Positions 16,421 to 26,541 of a DNA stretch of 64,000 nt are shown one piece after another. The notes under the pieces are model-generated. The model had not been told where the DNA came from and ran no database searches. It was given only the letters and a program-made list of their open reading frames with translations. The stretch comes from Chromohalobacter israelensis (GTDB taxonomy: Bacteria; Pseudomonadota; Gammaproteobacteria; Pseudomonadales; Halomonadaceae): positions 1 to 64,000 of the forward strand of contig JQNW01000003.1 in assembly GCA_000761475.1 (NCBI GenBank). Reading direction: 5' to 3'. Position numbers and translations under genes: made by a program. The stretch's first letter is position 1. Every line of letters begins with the position of its first letter.

Positions 16421-17190
16421 GTGATGTCGTGGTCGTGATACCGGCACGCTATGGCGCCTCGCGTCTGCCGGGCAAGCCCTTGCTGGACCTCCACGGCGAA
16501 CCGATGATCGCCCGCGTCTGGCAGCGCGCGTGTCAGAGTGACGCGACGCGGGTGGTGATCGCCACCGATGACGAACGCATCGAGGCGGCCATGCAGCCGT
16601 ACGGTGCTGACGTCATGCTGACCGCGCCCGATCATCCCTCGGGCACCGACCGCCTGGCGGAGGTCGCGGCCCGGCTCGAGCTGGATGCCGACACCATCGT
16701 GGTCAACGTGCAGGGGGACGAGCCCCTGTTGCCGCCAGCGTTGATTGACCAGGTGGTACGCCGGCTGGCCGACGACACCACGGCCTCCATTGCCACCCTG
16801 GCCGAGCCCATCGGCGACGTGGAAACCTTGTTCAATCCCAACGTGGTCAAGGTCGTGCGCGACCTGCATGGGCGCGCCCTGTATTTCTCGCGGGCGCCGG
16901 TGCCCTGGGACCGGGAGCATTTCGCCACGCGCCCCGATTGCCTGGCGACCGATGCCTGGCTGCGTCATATCGGCCTTTACGCCTATCGTGCCGGTTTTCT
17001 GGCGGCGTATGTCGACTGGCTGCCGTCGCCGCTCGAGCAGCTGGAACAGCTCGAACAGTTGCGTGCCATGCACCATGGGCACCGAATCCAGGTGGCGCTG
17101 GCCGCCGAGGCGCATCCCGCGGGCGTCGACACCGAAGCGGATCTCGCGCGGGTTCGTCGCTTGATCGCCGAGGGGGAAGGGGCGGCATGA
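16417..17190 (+). CDS. kdsB: 3-deoxy-manno-octulosonate cytidylyltransferase
   Basis: This 257-residue cytoplasmic enzyme activates KDO as CMP-KDO for lipopolysaccharide inner-core synthesis. The nucleotide-binding start [16 protein letters not shown], the GTDR motif and [13 protein letters not shown] are all present, and length is normal. The start ATG 16417 overlaps the preceding stop (ATGA). It overlaps the downstream phosphatase gene by 4 bp, so expression is presumably coupled with the lipid A genes. Confidence 0.95.
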   Translation: MSDVVVVIPARYGASRLPGKPLLDLHGEPMIARVWQRACQSDATRVVIATDDERIEAAMQPYGADVMLTAPDHPSGTDRLAEVAARLELDADTIVVNVQGDEPLLPPALIDQVVRRLADDTTASIATLAEPIGDVETLFNPNVVKVVRDLHGRALYFSRAPVPWDREHFATRPDCLATDAWLRHIGLYAYRAGFLAAYVDWLPSPLEQLEQLEQLRAMHHGHRIQVALAAEAHPAGVDTEADLARVRRLIAEGEGAA

Positions 17191-17675
17191 TACGCATTCT
17201 GTTCGTTTGCCTGGGCAACATCTGCCGCTCGCCGACCGCCGAGGGCATCGTGCGATCCCGCCTTCAGGCGGCGGGGCTGGCCGACGAGGTGGCGCTCGAC
17301 TCGTGCGGTACCGGGCGCTGGCACGTCGGGGAGCCGCCGGATCCGCGTGCCCAGCAGGAAGCCCGCGCACGCGGCATCGACATCGCCTCGCTGCGCGCGC
17401 GCCAGCTCTCGGTGGAGGACTTTCGGCGCTTCGACTACCTGCTGGCCATGGACGCGGAGAACCTGGCCCACATGCAGCGCATGGCGCCGGCGGACTGTCA
17501 GGCGCACGTCGGTCTGCTGCTGGACTTCGCCGGCGAGCGGGGACGCTCGGTGCCGGATCCCTACTACGGGACGGACGACGGCTTCGCCGAGGTGTTCGCC
17601 CTGATCGAGCAGGCGGCGGATGGGCTCATCGATGCCTGCCGGCAACGTCTGGAGCGTGGCGATGCACGTCGCTGA
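17187..17675 (+). CDS. low-molecular-weight protein-tyrosine phosphatase
   Basis: This 162-residue phosphatase has the N-terminal active-site loop C8-LGNIC-R14 and the general acid D124 in the DPYYG motif, both as expected for the family. Such enzymes dephosphorylate bacterial tyrosine kinases or small substrates; here it sits between kdsB and murB, the same place as the Pseudomonas homologue. It overlaps kdsB by 4 bp and murB by 14 bp. No partner tyrosine kinase gene is in the window, so the substrate is unknown. Confidence 0.92.
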   Translation: MIRILFVCLGNICRSPTAEGIVRSRLQAAGLADEVALDSCGTGRWHVGEPPDPRAQQEARARGIDIASLRARQLSVEDFRRFDYLLAMDAENLAHMQRMAPADCQAHVGLLLDFAGERGRSVPDPYYGTDDGFAEVFALIEQAADGLIDACRQRLERGDARR

Positions 17676-18663
17676 CGACGCGCCCCTCGACAATACTCTG
17701 GGGTTGCCGTGCCGGGCGGCGCGCCTGGTCGCGGCGACAACCCGCGATGACATCCGTCAGGCGCTGGCCATGGCCCGTCACGACGAGGCGCCGTTGCAGG
17801 TGGTGGGCGGCGCGAGCAACGTCATCCTGCCGGCTCGTCTGCCGGGCGTGACGTTGCAGCTGGCATGCGATGACTGGTGGTGGCACGCGGTCGACGAGCA
17901 GACGGTGCAGGTGCATGCCCAGGCCGGCCTGTCGTGGCACGAGCTGGTCACCGCCTGTGTCGAGAAAGGCTGGTGGGGCATCGAGAACCTGGCCTTGATC
18001 CCGGGGCAGGTGGGGGCCGCGCCGATCCAGAACATCGGCGCCTACGGCGTCGAGCTGGCCGATGTACTGGAGGCGGTGCATGTCATGCATCGCGAGGATG
18101 GTCGCGAGGAGGTGCTGTCCCGCGAGGCCTGCGACTTCGCCTATCGCGACAGTATCTTCAAGCGCTCCCTGGCGGGGCGCGTGGTGGTGACGAAGATCGT
18201 GCTGCGCTTGTCGCGCCGTCCCGCGCCGCGTCTCGGCTATGGCGATCTCGCCCAGCGTGTCTCGACGTCACCCACGCCGCACGAGATCTACACGGCAGTG
18301 TGCGCCATACGGCGCGAGAAGCTGCCCGACCCCGCGGTGCTGGGCAATGCCGGCAGCTTCTTCACCAATCCCGTGGTCGAGGCCTCGCATGCCGAGCGCT
18401 TGTTGCAGGAATTCCCCGACATGCCGCATTTTCCCCAGCCCGATGGCCGCATCAAGCTCGCGGCGGGCTGGCTGATCGACCGCTGCGGCCTCAAGGGACA
18501 GCGTTGCGGCGCCTTCGGGATGCATGAGCGTCAGGCGTTGGTGCTGGTGCACTTCGGTGGCGGCGACAGGCCGGCCTTGCTGGCCTGGGCCGAGCGCATT
18601 CGCGATGCCGTGCAGCAGCGCTTCAATGTGGTCCTGGAACGCGAGCCGCGGCTGCTGGGGTAG
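17662..18663 (+). CDS. murB: UDP-N-acetylenolpyruvoylglucosamine reductase
   Basis: This 333-residue FAD enzyme reduces UDP-GlcNAc-enolpyruvate to UDP-MurNAc in peptidoglycan precursor synthesis. FAD-binding elements VVGGASNVI and GQVGAAPIQNIGAYG are visible, plus the YRDSIFK substrate motif and catalytic Ser in GNAGSFFTNP (about residue 232). This is the type I (E. coli) form. The start ATG 17662 lies within the end of the phosphatase gene and has GGAG upstream; GTG 17656 is an alternative. It ends the operon, before a strong bidirectional terminator. Confidence 0.95.
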   Translation: MHVADDAPLDNTLGLPCRAARLVAATTRDDIRQALAMARHDEAPLQVVGGASNVILPARLPGVTLQLACDDWWWHAVDEQTVQVHAQAGLSWHELVTACVEKGWWGIENLALIPGQVGAAPIQNIGAYGVELADVLEAVHVMHREDGREEVLSREACDFAYRDSIFKRSLAGRVVVTKIVLRLSRRPAPRLGYGDLAQRVSTSPTPHEIYTAVCAIRREKLPDPAVLGNAGSFFTNPVVEASHAERLLQEFPDMPHFPQPDGRIKLAAGWLIDRCGLKGQRCGAFGMHERQALVLVHFGGGDRPALLAWAERIRDAVQQRFNVVLEREPRLLG

Positions 18664-18715
18664 GGCGCCGCGGCACTCGTCGGCGTGGTGGGCACCACAC
18701 AGGCAGGCACCATGA

Positions 18716-18748
18716 AAAACGCCTGAAGGATGATCCTTCAGGCGTTTT
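18716..18748. terminator. bidirectional terminator between murB and rne
   Basis: An almost perfect 33-bp palindrome (AAAACGCCTGAAGGAT, one centre base, then its complement) has A-tracts on one side and T-tracts on the other. It serves the converging murB (plus) and rne (minus) transcripts. Confidence 0.9.
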
Positions 18749-18803
18749 CGTGTCGCGGTATGGCGTGTCCGCTCCGGGCGGCCCGGGGGCCGCCCGTGAC
18801 GAC

Positions 18804-21800
18804 TCAGGCGTTATCGTCGCCCCGGAAGAGGTTCTCCTGCAGACGACGCTGTTCGCGAGGGTCGTTGTGCGCGCGACGGCGACGACGCGGTGCGGGTGCC
18901 GTCGCCTGCTGCGGCTCGGGCGCCTCTGTCGAGGCCGTCTGCCCCGGCTGCGGTGCGGGCGTCTCGGTGGATGCCTTCTCCTCCGATGACGTTGCGGAAG
19001 CGTCGCTCGGCGCTTTCGGCTCCGCCTGGGGCTGGGACTCGCTGACCTCGGCCGGTGCTTTCTCGTCGGATGACGAGGCGGCAGCGGCGGCCGGCGTTGT
19101 CGGCTCCGCCTGCGGCGCCGGTGCATCGGTCGATGCCTTCTGCTCCGGCTGCGATGCAGGCGTGGCTAGCGTGTCGTCCTGCGGCGTTGCCGTGGAGGAC
19201 GCGGCGTCCTGACGCTTGTCGGTGTCCGCAGAGGGCGTGGCAGGCGCCGTCGCCGCCTCGTCCTTCGTCACCGGGCTGGCAGCCTCCTGCTCGACGGTGT
19301 CGCGTCCAGTGGACGTGGCTTCGTCGGTGGCAGCGCTGGATGCCGGCTGGGAGTCGCTGACCTCGCCGCGAGGCGCGTCGGACGCGCTGGTCTCGTCGGC
19401 CGATGCCTCGGCGCTCGGTGTCGCATCGCGCGGCGCTTTCGGTTCGCTGAGCGCGGTGGCGTCATCGGCCGAGGGCGCCGGGGCAGAGGCTCGAGTGTCC
19501 GCATTCGCGGTCGCCGATGCCTCGGAGGTCGCACTATCGGCCGGTTGCGCGGCGGCCGCTGCCTCGCGGGGCTGGGACGGTGCTTCAGCTGCCGTTTCCG
19601 GTGCGTCGGCCGACGTCTTGCCTTGCGGTGCCGCGTCGGCGGTTTCCGAGGCAGTCCGGGCCGGCTTGGACGCGTTCCGCGAGCGCTTGGACTTGGCGTT
19701 GCGCGACTTGGCATCTTGCGACGACTTGGCCGCCGCTGCCTGCGAGCTTTCATCCTCGTCGGTGGGGGCGGCCGCCGCGGCCGGCGCGTCGCTGGGTGCC
19801 GTGCTCGTCGGCTCGGCCTCGGGCGAAGCCTGGGCAGCGGTGGCCTGCGGCTGCGTGTCGCCCGTCGACGTTGCGCCTTCGGCTTCCTGCTGCGCTTGCG
19901 CCTGCAGCTTTTCCTGCTCGGCGACCGCGTTCGGATTCACGGCATGCTTGCGACTGCGCTGACGCGGATTGTTGCGCGTGCGCTTCGGCTTGCCGTCGCT
20001 CTTCGGTGCGTCATCCTGGCTCGGCGTCGTCTGCTTGTCGGACGTGCCCTGCTTGTCGGGCGCGCTCTGCGAAGACGCTTCCGCCTTGGGCTTGCCGGTC
20101 TTGGCGTCCTTGCTTTCCTCGCGGGACTTGTTGCCGCCCTTGGTGGCGTTGCGTCCGTCGCTACGAGAATCGCTGCGCGTGTCCTGGCGGCCCTTGTCGC
20201 TGCCACCGCTGCCGCGTGCGTTCTCGTTACGGCCGCCATTGCCGCCATTGCCGCGCGAGGAACGCGAGCTGCGGTTGCCATCACGGTTGTCACTGCGCGA
20301 CGCCTGGCGATCCTGCGATTCCTCGCCGTTGCGACGCCGGCGATTGCCACCGCGACCGTTGCCGGAGCCGGCATCGCGACGGCTATCGTCGTTCTGACGC
20401 TGCTTGCTGCCGGTGTCACCGTCGCTGCGCGAGGTGGACGACTGGTCGCTGCCTTGCCGCTGACGCCGTGCCTCGCTGGTGGTTTTCGAGGCCCCGCTCT
20501 GCTGGGCCTGATCGTTCGACTGCTTCGATGCCGAGGTACTGTCCTCGCCGTTGAGCAGCTTGCCGAGTCCTTTTACCAGACGTGAGAACAGGCCGCTCTC
20601 GGCCGGCGTGGAGGCCGGGGCGTCGGCGGCGGGCGCCGGCGTCGGCGTCGCCGGCGGTGCGGTATCGTGCTGCAGCGAGGTCGGCGCCGGGGCGTTGTGG
20701 GCCACGCTCTTGACCGCCGCTTCCGCGCGCTGCATCGGCTTGTCGAGTGCCGGATCGGGTTCCTGTGTCAGCTCGGTGGTGGTGGGCAGCTCGAAGCTCG
20801 AGCGCTGGCCGTCTTCCTCGCTGACCTGGTCGTCACGCAGGCGCTGCACGTCGTAATGCGGCGTATCCATGTCGGGATTGGGCAGAAGGACGACCTGCAC
20901 TCCCTGGCGCTGCTCGATATCGTTGAGCACGCTGCGCTTTTCGTTGAGCAGGTAGGTCGCCACGGGCACCGGGAGAATGGCGCGAATCTGGGAGCTGCGT
21001 TCCTTCATGGCCTCTTCCTCGATGAGGCGCATGATCGACAGCGAAATGGAGCGCACGTCGCGGATGGTGCCCTGGCCGTTGCAGCGCGGGCATACCACGC
21101 CGCTGGTTTCGCCCAGCGACGGGCGCAGGCGCTGACGTGACATTTCCATCAGGCCGAAACGCGAGATGCGCCCGATCTGCACGCGCGCACGGTCGAGCTT
21201 GAGCGCGTCGCGGACGCGGTTTTCCACTTCACGCTGGTTCTTGGCCGGCGTCATGTCGATGAAGTCGATGACCACCAGGCCGCCGATATCGCGCAGACGC
21301 AACTGGCGCGCGATCTCGTCGGCGGCCTCGAGGTTGGTCTGCAGCGCGGTTTCCTCGATATCGCTGCCGCGCGTGGCGCGCGCCGAGTTGATGTCGATGG
21401 ACACCAGTGCCTCGGTGTGGTCGATGACCACGGCGCCGCCCGACGGGAGCTTGACCTCGCGCTGGTAGGCGGTCTCGATCTGCGACTCGATCTGGAAACG
21501 CGAGAACAGCGGCACGTCGTCGGCGTAGAGCTTGATCTTGTTCTGGTAGGAGGGCATGACCTGACGGATGAAATGCAGGGCCTCTTCATGCACCTCGGGG
21601 CTGTCGATCAAGACCTCGCCGATGTCGTGGCGCAGATAGTCGCGCATCGCGCGGATGATGACGTTGGATTCGCGATAGATCAGGAACGGCGCGCTACGCT
21701 TGCCGGCTTCCTCGGTGATGGCCTCCCAGACCTGCACGAGGTAATCCATGTCCCACTGCAGTTCCTCGGGGGAACGACCGATGCCGGCGGTGCGCACGAT

Positions 21801-22292
21801 GACGCCCATCTTGTCGGGCACGGTCAGCTGGCCCATGGCGTCCTTGAGCTGGGCCCGGTCATCCCCCTCGATGCGCCGCGAAATGCCGCCGGCTCGGGGA
21901 TTGTTGGGCATCAGCACGAGGAAGCGGCCGGCCAGGCTGATGAAGGTGGTCAGCGCGGCGCCCTTGTTGCCGCGCTCCTCCTTGTCCACCTGGACGATGA
22001 CTTCCTGGCCTTCCTTGAGCACTTCCTTGATGTTGGGACGTCCGGAAGGCTCCTTGGTGAAATACTCGCGGGAGATTTCCTTGAGCGGCAGGAAGCCGTG
22101 TCGTTCGGCGCCGAAATCGACGAAGGCGGCTTCGAGGCTGGGCTCGATCCGCGTGATTCGGCCACGGTAGATATTGGCTTTCTTCTGTTCCCGAGCACCG
22201 GATTCGATGTCGAGATCGTACAGGCGTTGTCCATCGACGAGCGCGACGCGCAGCTCTTCGGGCTGTGTCGCGTTGATGAGCATTCGTTTCAT
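18804..22292 (-). CDS. rne: ribonuclease E
   Basis: This 1,162-residue endoribonuclease is the RNA-degradosome scaffold. Residues 1 to about 500 match the catalytic half: [10 protein letters not shown] start, S1 domain (about 35-120), 5'-sensor, DNase-I-like site with D300 and D343, and the Zn-link CPRC (C401, C404). The rest is a long disordered tail with an Arg/Gly/Ser-rich basic part (about 640-870), then Ala/Ser/Thr/Glu low-complexity sequence, and a conserved-looking end ([15 protein letters not shown]). The start at 22292 is fixed by homology. A leader of about 610 nt precedes it, and rluC lies divergent, as in E. coli. The DEAD-box partner rhlB is also in the window. Confidence 0.96.
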   Translation of the reverse strand: MKRMLINATQPEELRVALVDGQRLYDLDIESGAREQKKANIYRGRITRIEPSLEAAFVDFGAERHGFLPLKEISREYFTKEPSGRPNIKEVLKEGQEVIVQVDKEERGNKGAALTTFISLAGRFLVLMPNNPRAGGISRRIEGDDRAQLKDAMGQLTVPDKMGVIVRTAGIGRSPEELQWDMDYLVQVWEAITEEAGKRSAPFLIYRESNVIIRAMRDYLRHDIGEVLIDSPEVHEEALHFIRQVMPSYQNKIKLYADDVPLFSRFQIESQIETAYQREVKLPSGGAVVIDHTEALVSIDINSARATRGSDIEETALQTNLEAADEIARQLRLRDIGGLVVIDFIDMTPAKNQREVENRVRDALKLDRARVQIGRISRFGLMEMSRQRLRPSLGETSGVVCPRCNGQGTIRDVRSISLSIMRLIEEEAMKERSSQIRAILPVPVATYLLNEKRSVLNDIEQRQGVQVVLLPNPDMDTPHYDVQRLRDDQVSEEDGQRSSFELPTTTELTQEPDPALDKPMQRAEAAVKSVAHNAPAPTSLQHDTAPPATPTPAPAADAPASTPAESGLFSRLVKGLGKLLNGEDSTSASKQSNDQAQQSGASKTTSEARRQRQGSDQSSTSRSDGDTGSKQRQNDDSRRDAGSGNGRGGNRRRRNGEESQDRQASRSDNRDGNRSSRSSRGNGGNGGRNENARGSGGSDKGRQDTRSDSRSDGRNATKGGNKSREESKDAKTGKPKAEASSQSAPDKQGTSDKQTTPSQDDAPKSDGKPKRTRNNPRQRSRKHAVNPNAVAEQEKLQAQAQQEAEGATSTGDTQPQATAAQASPEAEPTSTAPSDAPAAAAAPTDEDESSQAAAAKSSQDAKSRNAKSKRSRNASKPARTASETADAAPQGKTSADAPETAAEAPSQPREAAAAAQPADSATSEASATANADTRASAPAPSADDATALSEPKAPRDATPSAEASADETSASDAPRGEVSDSQPASSAATDEATSTGRDTVEQEAASPVTKDEAATAPATPSADTDKRQDAASSTATPQDDTLATPASQPEQKASTDAPAPQAEPTTPAAAAASSSDEKAPAEVSESQPQAEPKAPSDASATSSEEKASTETPAPQPGQTASTEAPEPQQATAPAPRRRRRAHNDPREQRRLQENLFRGDDNA

Positions 22293-23030
22293 GCAAGTCT
22301 CACTGACTAGGCGTGCCGGTCGAACGGCAAAGCGTGGCAGCGGTGCGACGAATCGTTTGCTTGCATGCTTGTGCTCAGTGCATGTCGTGACGATGTCTTG
22401 ACGACCCGGAACGGGCCGAGGGCGGCAGGACAGGCATACCAACGGATGTCGCCGCCCCGTTGGGGACGACGCGCGTGATGATGGCCGCCGAATGCGGTGG
22501 ACGAGAGGGCCCGCCAGCGCTTCGAGGGGTGTTCAACTTCGTTGTTCCGTTCGTATCGATCCCGTTCTACCCATCCCTGAACACTGCAAGAGCATGTTGA
22601 GTACACGGCGGAGGCAGGACGTGTTTCGGCGGGAGTGTGTGCCCGTCCGGCCCTGCGGTCATCCGCCAGACAGCTAGCAATTGGTCGATTCGGCGACGCC
22701 GGCCCCGGCACGGTGTTTATGTCACCCCGTGTGGTTGGCGACGAGCGAGTCGTGCGCCCCTAGCGGGCATGGCGTTCCAAACGTTCGCTTCCCCTTGGGC
22801 GCGACGATGCGGCATCGGCGCGCGGGGGGATGTCATGTTCTTCGCTCGGGCCTGCGTGTCTGCAGAGCAGGCGCAACTGACGGGCGCTTGATGCCCATTT
22901 GAGCGAGCCTCGAATATAACAGTAAAGCGATAACGCAGCAATTGGCCTCAAGGCTGTCTCGCTGCGGTAGAATGGCGTGTGGCGTCCAGCGCCGAAATCC
23001 GGTGGCGATTCGTATAAGGAGAGGGTGCGC
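22293..23030. other. rne leader and rne-rluC divergent promoter region
   Basis: This 738-bp stretch has no convincing gene; open frames here lack ribosome sites and family similarity. Most of it should be transcribed as the rne 5' leader from a promoter at 22913-22941. A TAGAAT box at 22968-22973 is a candidate -10 for rluC on the other strand, without a good -35. The E. coli rne leader (361 nt) carries stem-loops through which RNase E controls its own mRNA; this longer leader could do the same. Confidence 0.6.
22913..22941 (-). promoter_or_regulatory. predicted rne promoter (sigma-70 type)
   Basis: On the minus strand TTGCTG (22936-22941) and TATATT (22913-22918) are separated by exactly 17 bp in a locally AT-rich patch. 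Transcription would start near 22905, giving an rne leader of about 610 nt. Confidence 0.65.
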
Positions 23031-23978
23031 ATGGCCGAAGGCCGCGACGTACAGTGGGTGGAAGTGAGTGAAGGGCAGGTCGGTCAGCGGATCGACAATT
23101 TCTTGCGCACACGGCTCAAGGGTGCGCCCAAGTCGTTGATCTATCGGATCGTGCGCAAGGGGGAGATTCGCGTCAACAAGAAGCGGGTCAAGGCCGACTA
23201 TCGCCTGGAGCTGGGCGATCTGGTGCGTATCCCGCCGCTGCGGCTGGCACCCGAGGAGGCGGTCCGCGAAGTCAGCGACGGGTTGCGCAACCTGCTGGCG
23301 GGCAGCGTGCTGGTCGAAGGGCCGGACTGGCTGGTGATCAACAAGCCGGCCGGGCTCGCCGTGCATGGCGGCAGCGGGGTGAAGATCGGCTTGATCGAGG
23401 CCCTGCGTCAGGTGCGCGACGATCTGGACTTCCTCGAGCTGGTGCACCGCCTGGATCGCGATACGTCCGGGTGCCTGCTGCTGGCCAAGTCGCGTACGGC
23501 GTTGGTGACCTTGAACCAGGCGCTCAAGGCACACCAGATGGACAAGCAGTACCTGGCGCTGGTGCAGGGGCGCTGGCCGACGCGGCGCGAGTTCGTCAGC
23601 GCGCGGCTCGACCGTTTCGATGCGGGCAATGGCGAGCGGCGAGTGCGGGTCGACAGTCAGGGCAAGGTGTCGCGCACGCGCTTCGCCGTGCGCGAGGCCT
23701 TTTCGCGTGTCACCTTGATCGAGGCCGAGCCGGTCACCGGGCGCACGCACCAGATCCGCGTCCATGCCGCGCATGCCGGGCACGCCCTGTTGGGTGACGA
23801 CAAGTACGGCACCCGCGAGGGCGCGCGTCTGGCGCGCGAGCTCAAGCTGGAGCGCCTGTTCCTGCACTCCAACGCCTTGACGTTCCCCGAGCCCAGCAGC
23901 GGCCGTCCGGTGCACGTCAAGGCGCCGCTCGGGGAGACCCTCGAGGGGGTGCTGGCGAGGGCGCGGCAAGCGCGCTGA
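23031..23978 (+). CDS. rluC: 23S rRNA pseudouridine synthase (RluC family)
   Basis: This 315-residue enzyme has an N-terminal S4-like RNA-binding domain (about 15-75, with GQRIDNFLR and RKGEIRVNKKR) and the pseudouridine synthase domain with HRLDRDTSG carrying the catalytic Asp, plus GRTHQIRVHAAH. In E. coli RluC modifies 23S U955, U2504 and U2580. It diverges from rne as in E. coli and Pseudomonas. The start 23031 has a strong AAGGAGAGG site. Confidence 0.95.
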   Translation: MAEGRDVQWVEVSEGQVGQRIDNFLRTRLKGAPKSLIYRIVRKGEIRVNKKRVKADYRLELGDLVRIPPLRLAPEEAVREVSDGLRNLLAGSVLVEGPDWLVINKPAGLAVHGGSGVKIGLIEALRQVRDDLDFLELVHRLDRDTSGCLLLAKSRTALVTLNQALKAHQMDKQYLALVQGRWPTRREFVSARLDRFDAGNGERRVRVDSQGKVSRTRFAVREAFSRVTLIEAEPVTGRTHQIRVHAAHAGHALLGDDKYGTREGARLARELKLERLFLHSNALTFPEPSSGRPVHVKAPLGETLEGVLARARQAR

Positions 23979-24045
23979 GGGAAACGGTTCACGGCGGTGC
24001 CCGGAGTGGGGCGCCGACACAGGGTATCGACGAGGGGGAAGGGGT

Positions 24046-24750
24046 TTGCGCTATCGGCTAGTGATCTTCGATTGGGACGGCACCTTGATGGACTCCGCGG
24101 CGCGTATCGTCGCCTGCATGCAAGCGGCCGCGCGCGATGTCGGCGCCGCGCCGCTGACCGACGCGGCCGTGCGCGACATCATCGGCCTGGGGCTGCCCGA
24201 GGCCCTCGAGATTCTGTGCCCGGGGATGCCGGCCGCGCAGCGCGAACGCATGCGCGAGCGCTATTCCGCGCACTTCGTGGCGGCGGATCAGGTGCCGATG
24301 GCGTTTTTCGCGGGCGTGGAAGCCGGTATCGCGAGGCTGCGCGGCGAGCCCGGGCTGCGCCTGGCCGTGGCCACCGGCAAGAGTCGTCGCGGGCTGGATC
24401 GCGTCTTTGCCCATACCGGCAGCGGTGACTGGTTCCATGCCAGCCGCACGGCCGACGAGACGCGCTCCAAGCCGCATCCTCTGATGCTGGAGGAACTGCT
24501 GACCGAGACCGGGGTCGAGCCCCGCGACGCGCTGATGGTCGGCGATACCGAATACGACATGGAGATGGCGCGTGCACTGGGCATGGACCGCGCGGCGGTG
24601 ACCTATGGCGTGCATGCACGGGAGCGACTGGCGCGCAGCCAGCCGGTCTGCATGGTGGATACCTTTCCTGCGTTGCTCGAGGCGCTGTACGCGCCCATGG
24701 CCGAGCCCCGGCACGCCCCCGCGACGATGATGGCACGGAGTGAGACATGA
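24046..24750 (+). CDS. HAD-superfamily phosphatase (Gph-like)
   Basis: This 234-residue hydrolase has the HAD motifs in order: nucleophile and acid-base aspartates in FDWDGT (D9, D11), Thr in ATGKS, Lys in SKPHP and the metal-binding GDTEYD. The helical cap type resembles phosphoglycolate phosphatases, but the substrate is not certain. The start is TTG at 24046 after GAGGGGG; no nearby ATG fits the motif spacing. The gene overlaps sppA by 4 bp and occupies the conserved place between rluC and sppA. Confidence 0.88.
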   Translation: MRYRLVIFDWDGTLMDSAARIVACMQAAARDVGAAPLTDAAVRDIIGLGLPEALEILCPGMPAAQRERMRERYSAHFVAADQVPMAFFAGVEAGIARLRGEPGLRLAVATGKSRRGLDRVFAHTGSGDWFHASRTADETRSKPHPLMLEELLTETGVEPRDALMVGDTEYDMEMARALGMDRAAVTYGVHARERLARSQPVCMVDTFPALLEALYAPMAEPRHAPATMMARSET

Positions 24751-25823
24751 TGGATGATGACAAGCGTGACGACGCCTGGACGCAAGGCCCCGAGGTGGGG
24801 CGCGGGTCGCGAGACGAGGATCGTCGGCGCGCCGAGGAGGCCGCCGCCGGCGACCCCGAACAGCTGCGCGAGCTGCGCCGCCTGCGCGAGCAGCACATGC
24901 TCGATCGCTGGATCGATGGCGTTCTCGTCGAACAGCGCCGTACGCGACGCTGGAAGCTGTTCTTCCGCTTTGTCTTCGCGGCGCTGATTGCCGCCTCGCT
25001 GGCGATGACGACCTATGCGGTATTTTTCGCCGGGCGCGACATGACGGGCGCCGCGGGACCGCACCTGGGCGTCGTCGAGGTGCAGGGCGTGATCGATGCG
25101 CAGGGCGAGGCGAGTGCCGAGCGCATCATCGAGGGGCTGCGTGACGCCTGGAAAGCGCCGTCGTCGCGTGGCGTGGTGCTGCACATCAACAGTCCGGGCG
25201 GCAGTCCGGTTCAGTCGCAGCGCGTCTACGACGAGGTTCGCCGTCTGGCGGCGCAGGGCGACAAGCCCGTGGTGGCGGTGATCGAGGACATCGGCGCCAG
25301 CGGTGCTTACTACATGGCCTCGGCGGCGGACGACATCTATGCGTCGCCGGCCAGTCTGGTGGGGTCGATCGGGGTGATCTATTCGGGCTTCGGGCTGCAG
25401 GAAGCCATCGACAAGGTCGGTGTGGAGCGGCGCGTTTTCACCTCCGGTGACAACAAGGCGTTTCTGGATCCTTTCTCGCCGATACGCGACGAGCAGCGCG
25501 CGTTCTGGCAGACGGTGCTGGATACCACGCACCGTCAGTTCATCGATGACGTCAAGGCGGGGCGCGGCGAGCGGCTCGACGACGACCCCCGTCTCTTTTC
25601 GGGCCTGATCTGGACGGGCGAGCAGGCCCTCGGGCTGGGGCTGGTCGACGGGCTGAGCAGCCTCGACGCATTGTCGCGGGAGCGCTTCGGTGGCGTGCCG
25701 CGGCGGGATTACACGCCCGCCCTCGACCCCCTGTCGCGCTTGTCGCGTCAGCTCGGACGCGTCGCCGCCGAATGGACCGGCATGGCCCATCACGCCTCGC
25801 CCGTGCGCTACCAGGTGCAGTGA
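24747..25823 (+). CDS. sppA: signal peptide peptidase SppA (short form)
   Basis: This 358-residue S49-family protease is anchored by one membrane segment (about 69-93) and is thought to degrade leftover signal peptides in the inner membrane. The nucleophile lies in DIGASGAYYMAS and the general-base Lys is probably in TSGDNKAF, as in short single-domain SppA forms. HINSPGGSP is the usual substrate-binding strand. The first 65 residues are charged and acidic or Arg-rich and cytoplasmic. It is translationally coupled to the HAD gene (ATGA overlap) and convergent with yceF. Confidence 0.93.
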   Translation: MMDDDKRDDAWTQGPEVGRGSRDEDRRRAEEAAAGDPEQLRELRRLREQHMLDRWIDGVLVEQRRTRRWKLFFRFVFAALIAASLAMTTYAVFFAGRDMTGAAGPHLGVVEVQGVIDAQGEASAERIIEGLRDAWKAPSSRGVVLHINSPGGSPVQSQRVYDEVRRLAAQGDKPVVAVIEDIGASGAYYMASAADDIYASPASLVGSIGVIYSGFGLQEAIDKVGVERRVFTSGDNKAFLDPFSPIRDEQRAFWQTVLDTTHRQFIDDVKAGRGERLDDDPRLFSGLIWTGEQALGLGLVDGLSSLDALSRERFGGVPRRDYTPALDPLSRLSRQLGRVAAEWTGMAHHASPVRYQVQ

Positions 25824-25833
25824 GGGCGTCGCC

Positions 25834-26415
25834 TCAGCCGAGCGGGTCCAGGCCCGCTTCGCGCAGCATCTCGCACAGGCGGATGAGCGGCAGCCCGATC
25901 AAGGTATTGGGGTCACGCCCCTCGAGGCGTTCGAACAGCGTGATGCCCAGGCCTTCCATGCGAAAGCTGCCGGCACTGTCCAGCGGCTGCTCGCGGTCGA
26001 CGTAATGGGCGATCTCGGTCTCGCTCAAGTCGCGGAAGATCACGTCATAGCGTTCGTGGTCGACCCAGTGGCGGGCATGTGCGGTATCGATGACGGCAAT
26101 GCCGGTCAGAAAGCGCACGCGCTGGCCCGAGAATCGCTGCAGGTTGGCACGGGCGGTGGCCGCGTCGCCGGGTTTGCCCAGTATCTGGTCATCGAACAGG
26201 CAGACCTGGTCGGAGCCGATGATCAGGTGGTCGGGGTACTCCCCGGCCAGGGCCGTGGCCTTGCCAAGGGCGAGGCGGTGTACGAGGGCCTGGGGGGATT
26301 CGCGGGGGTGCGGCGTTTCGTCGATGTCCGGCGCGGCCCAGGCGTAGGGCAGCTCGAGGCGGTCGAGAAGCTGGCGGCGCCAGCGGGAACCGGAGGCGAG
26401 AACGAGGCGGGTCAT
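25834..26415 (-). CDS. yceF: Maf-like nucleotide pyrophosphatase YceF
   Basis: This 193-residue house-cleaning nucleotide pyrophosphatase has the Maf signature ASGSRWRRQLL at the start, DIDET, LALGKA, IGSDQV with the catalytic Asp, and a C-terminal GLPLIRL. The sub-family close to yceD and rluC in E. coli (YceF) prefers 7-methyl-GTP. The opposite orientation to yceD is the same as in E. coli. It ends 10 bp from the convergent sppA. Confidence 0.9.
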   Translation of the reverse strand: MTRLVLASGSRWRRQLLDRLELPYAWAAPDIDETPHPRESPQALVHRLALGKATALAGEYPDHLIIGSDQVCLFDDQILGKPGDAATARANLQRFSGQRVRFLTGIAVIDTAHARHWVDHERYDVIFRDLSETEIAHYVDREQPLDSAGSFRMEGLGITLFERLEGRDPNTLIGLPLIRLCEMLREAGLDPLG

Positions 26416-26503
26416 GGCATCTCCTTTTGCACGATTCGAGCAGGGTCGGGCTTGTCACGTCGCAGTCTGGCGCGACATCGGGTGTCTGTACAGCGCGCTT
26501 GTT

Positions 26504-26532
26504 TTGACAGCGTCGGGGCGAGTCCCTATTAT
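26504..26532 (+). promoter_or_regulatory. strong sigma-70 promoter for yceD-rpmF-plsX-fab operon
   Basis: A perfect -35 TTGACA (26504-26509) is 17 bp from TATTAT (26527-26532). The likely start is at about 26538-26540, only a few bases before the yceD ATG at 26542. Confidence 0.85.
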
Positions 26533-26541
26533 TGCGCGCCT

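Noticed and set aside
19517-20585. Long plus-strand open frames opposite the rne tail
   Set aside because: Cys/Arg/Ala-rich low-complexity products arising from the repetitive disordered tail of RNase E; no start site or similarity.
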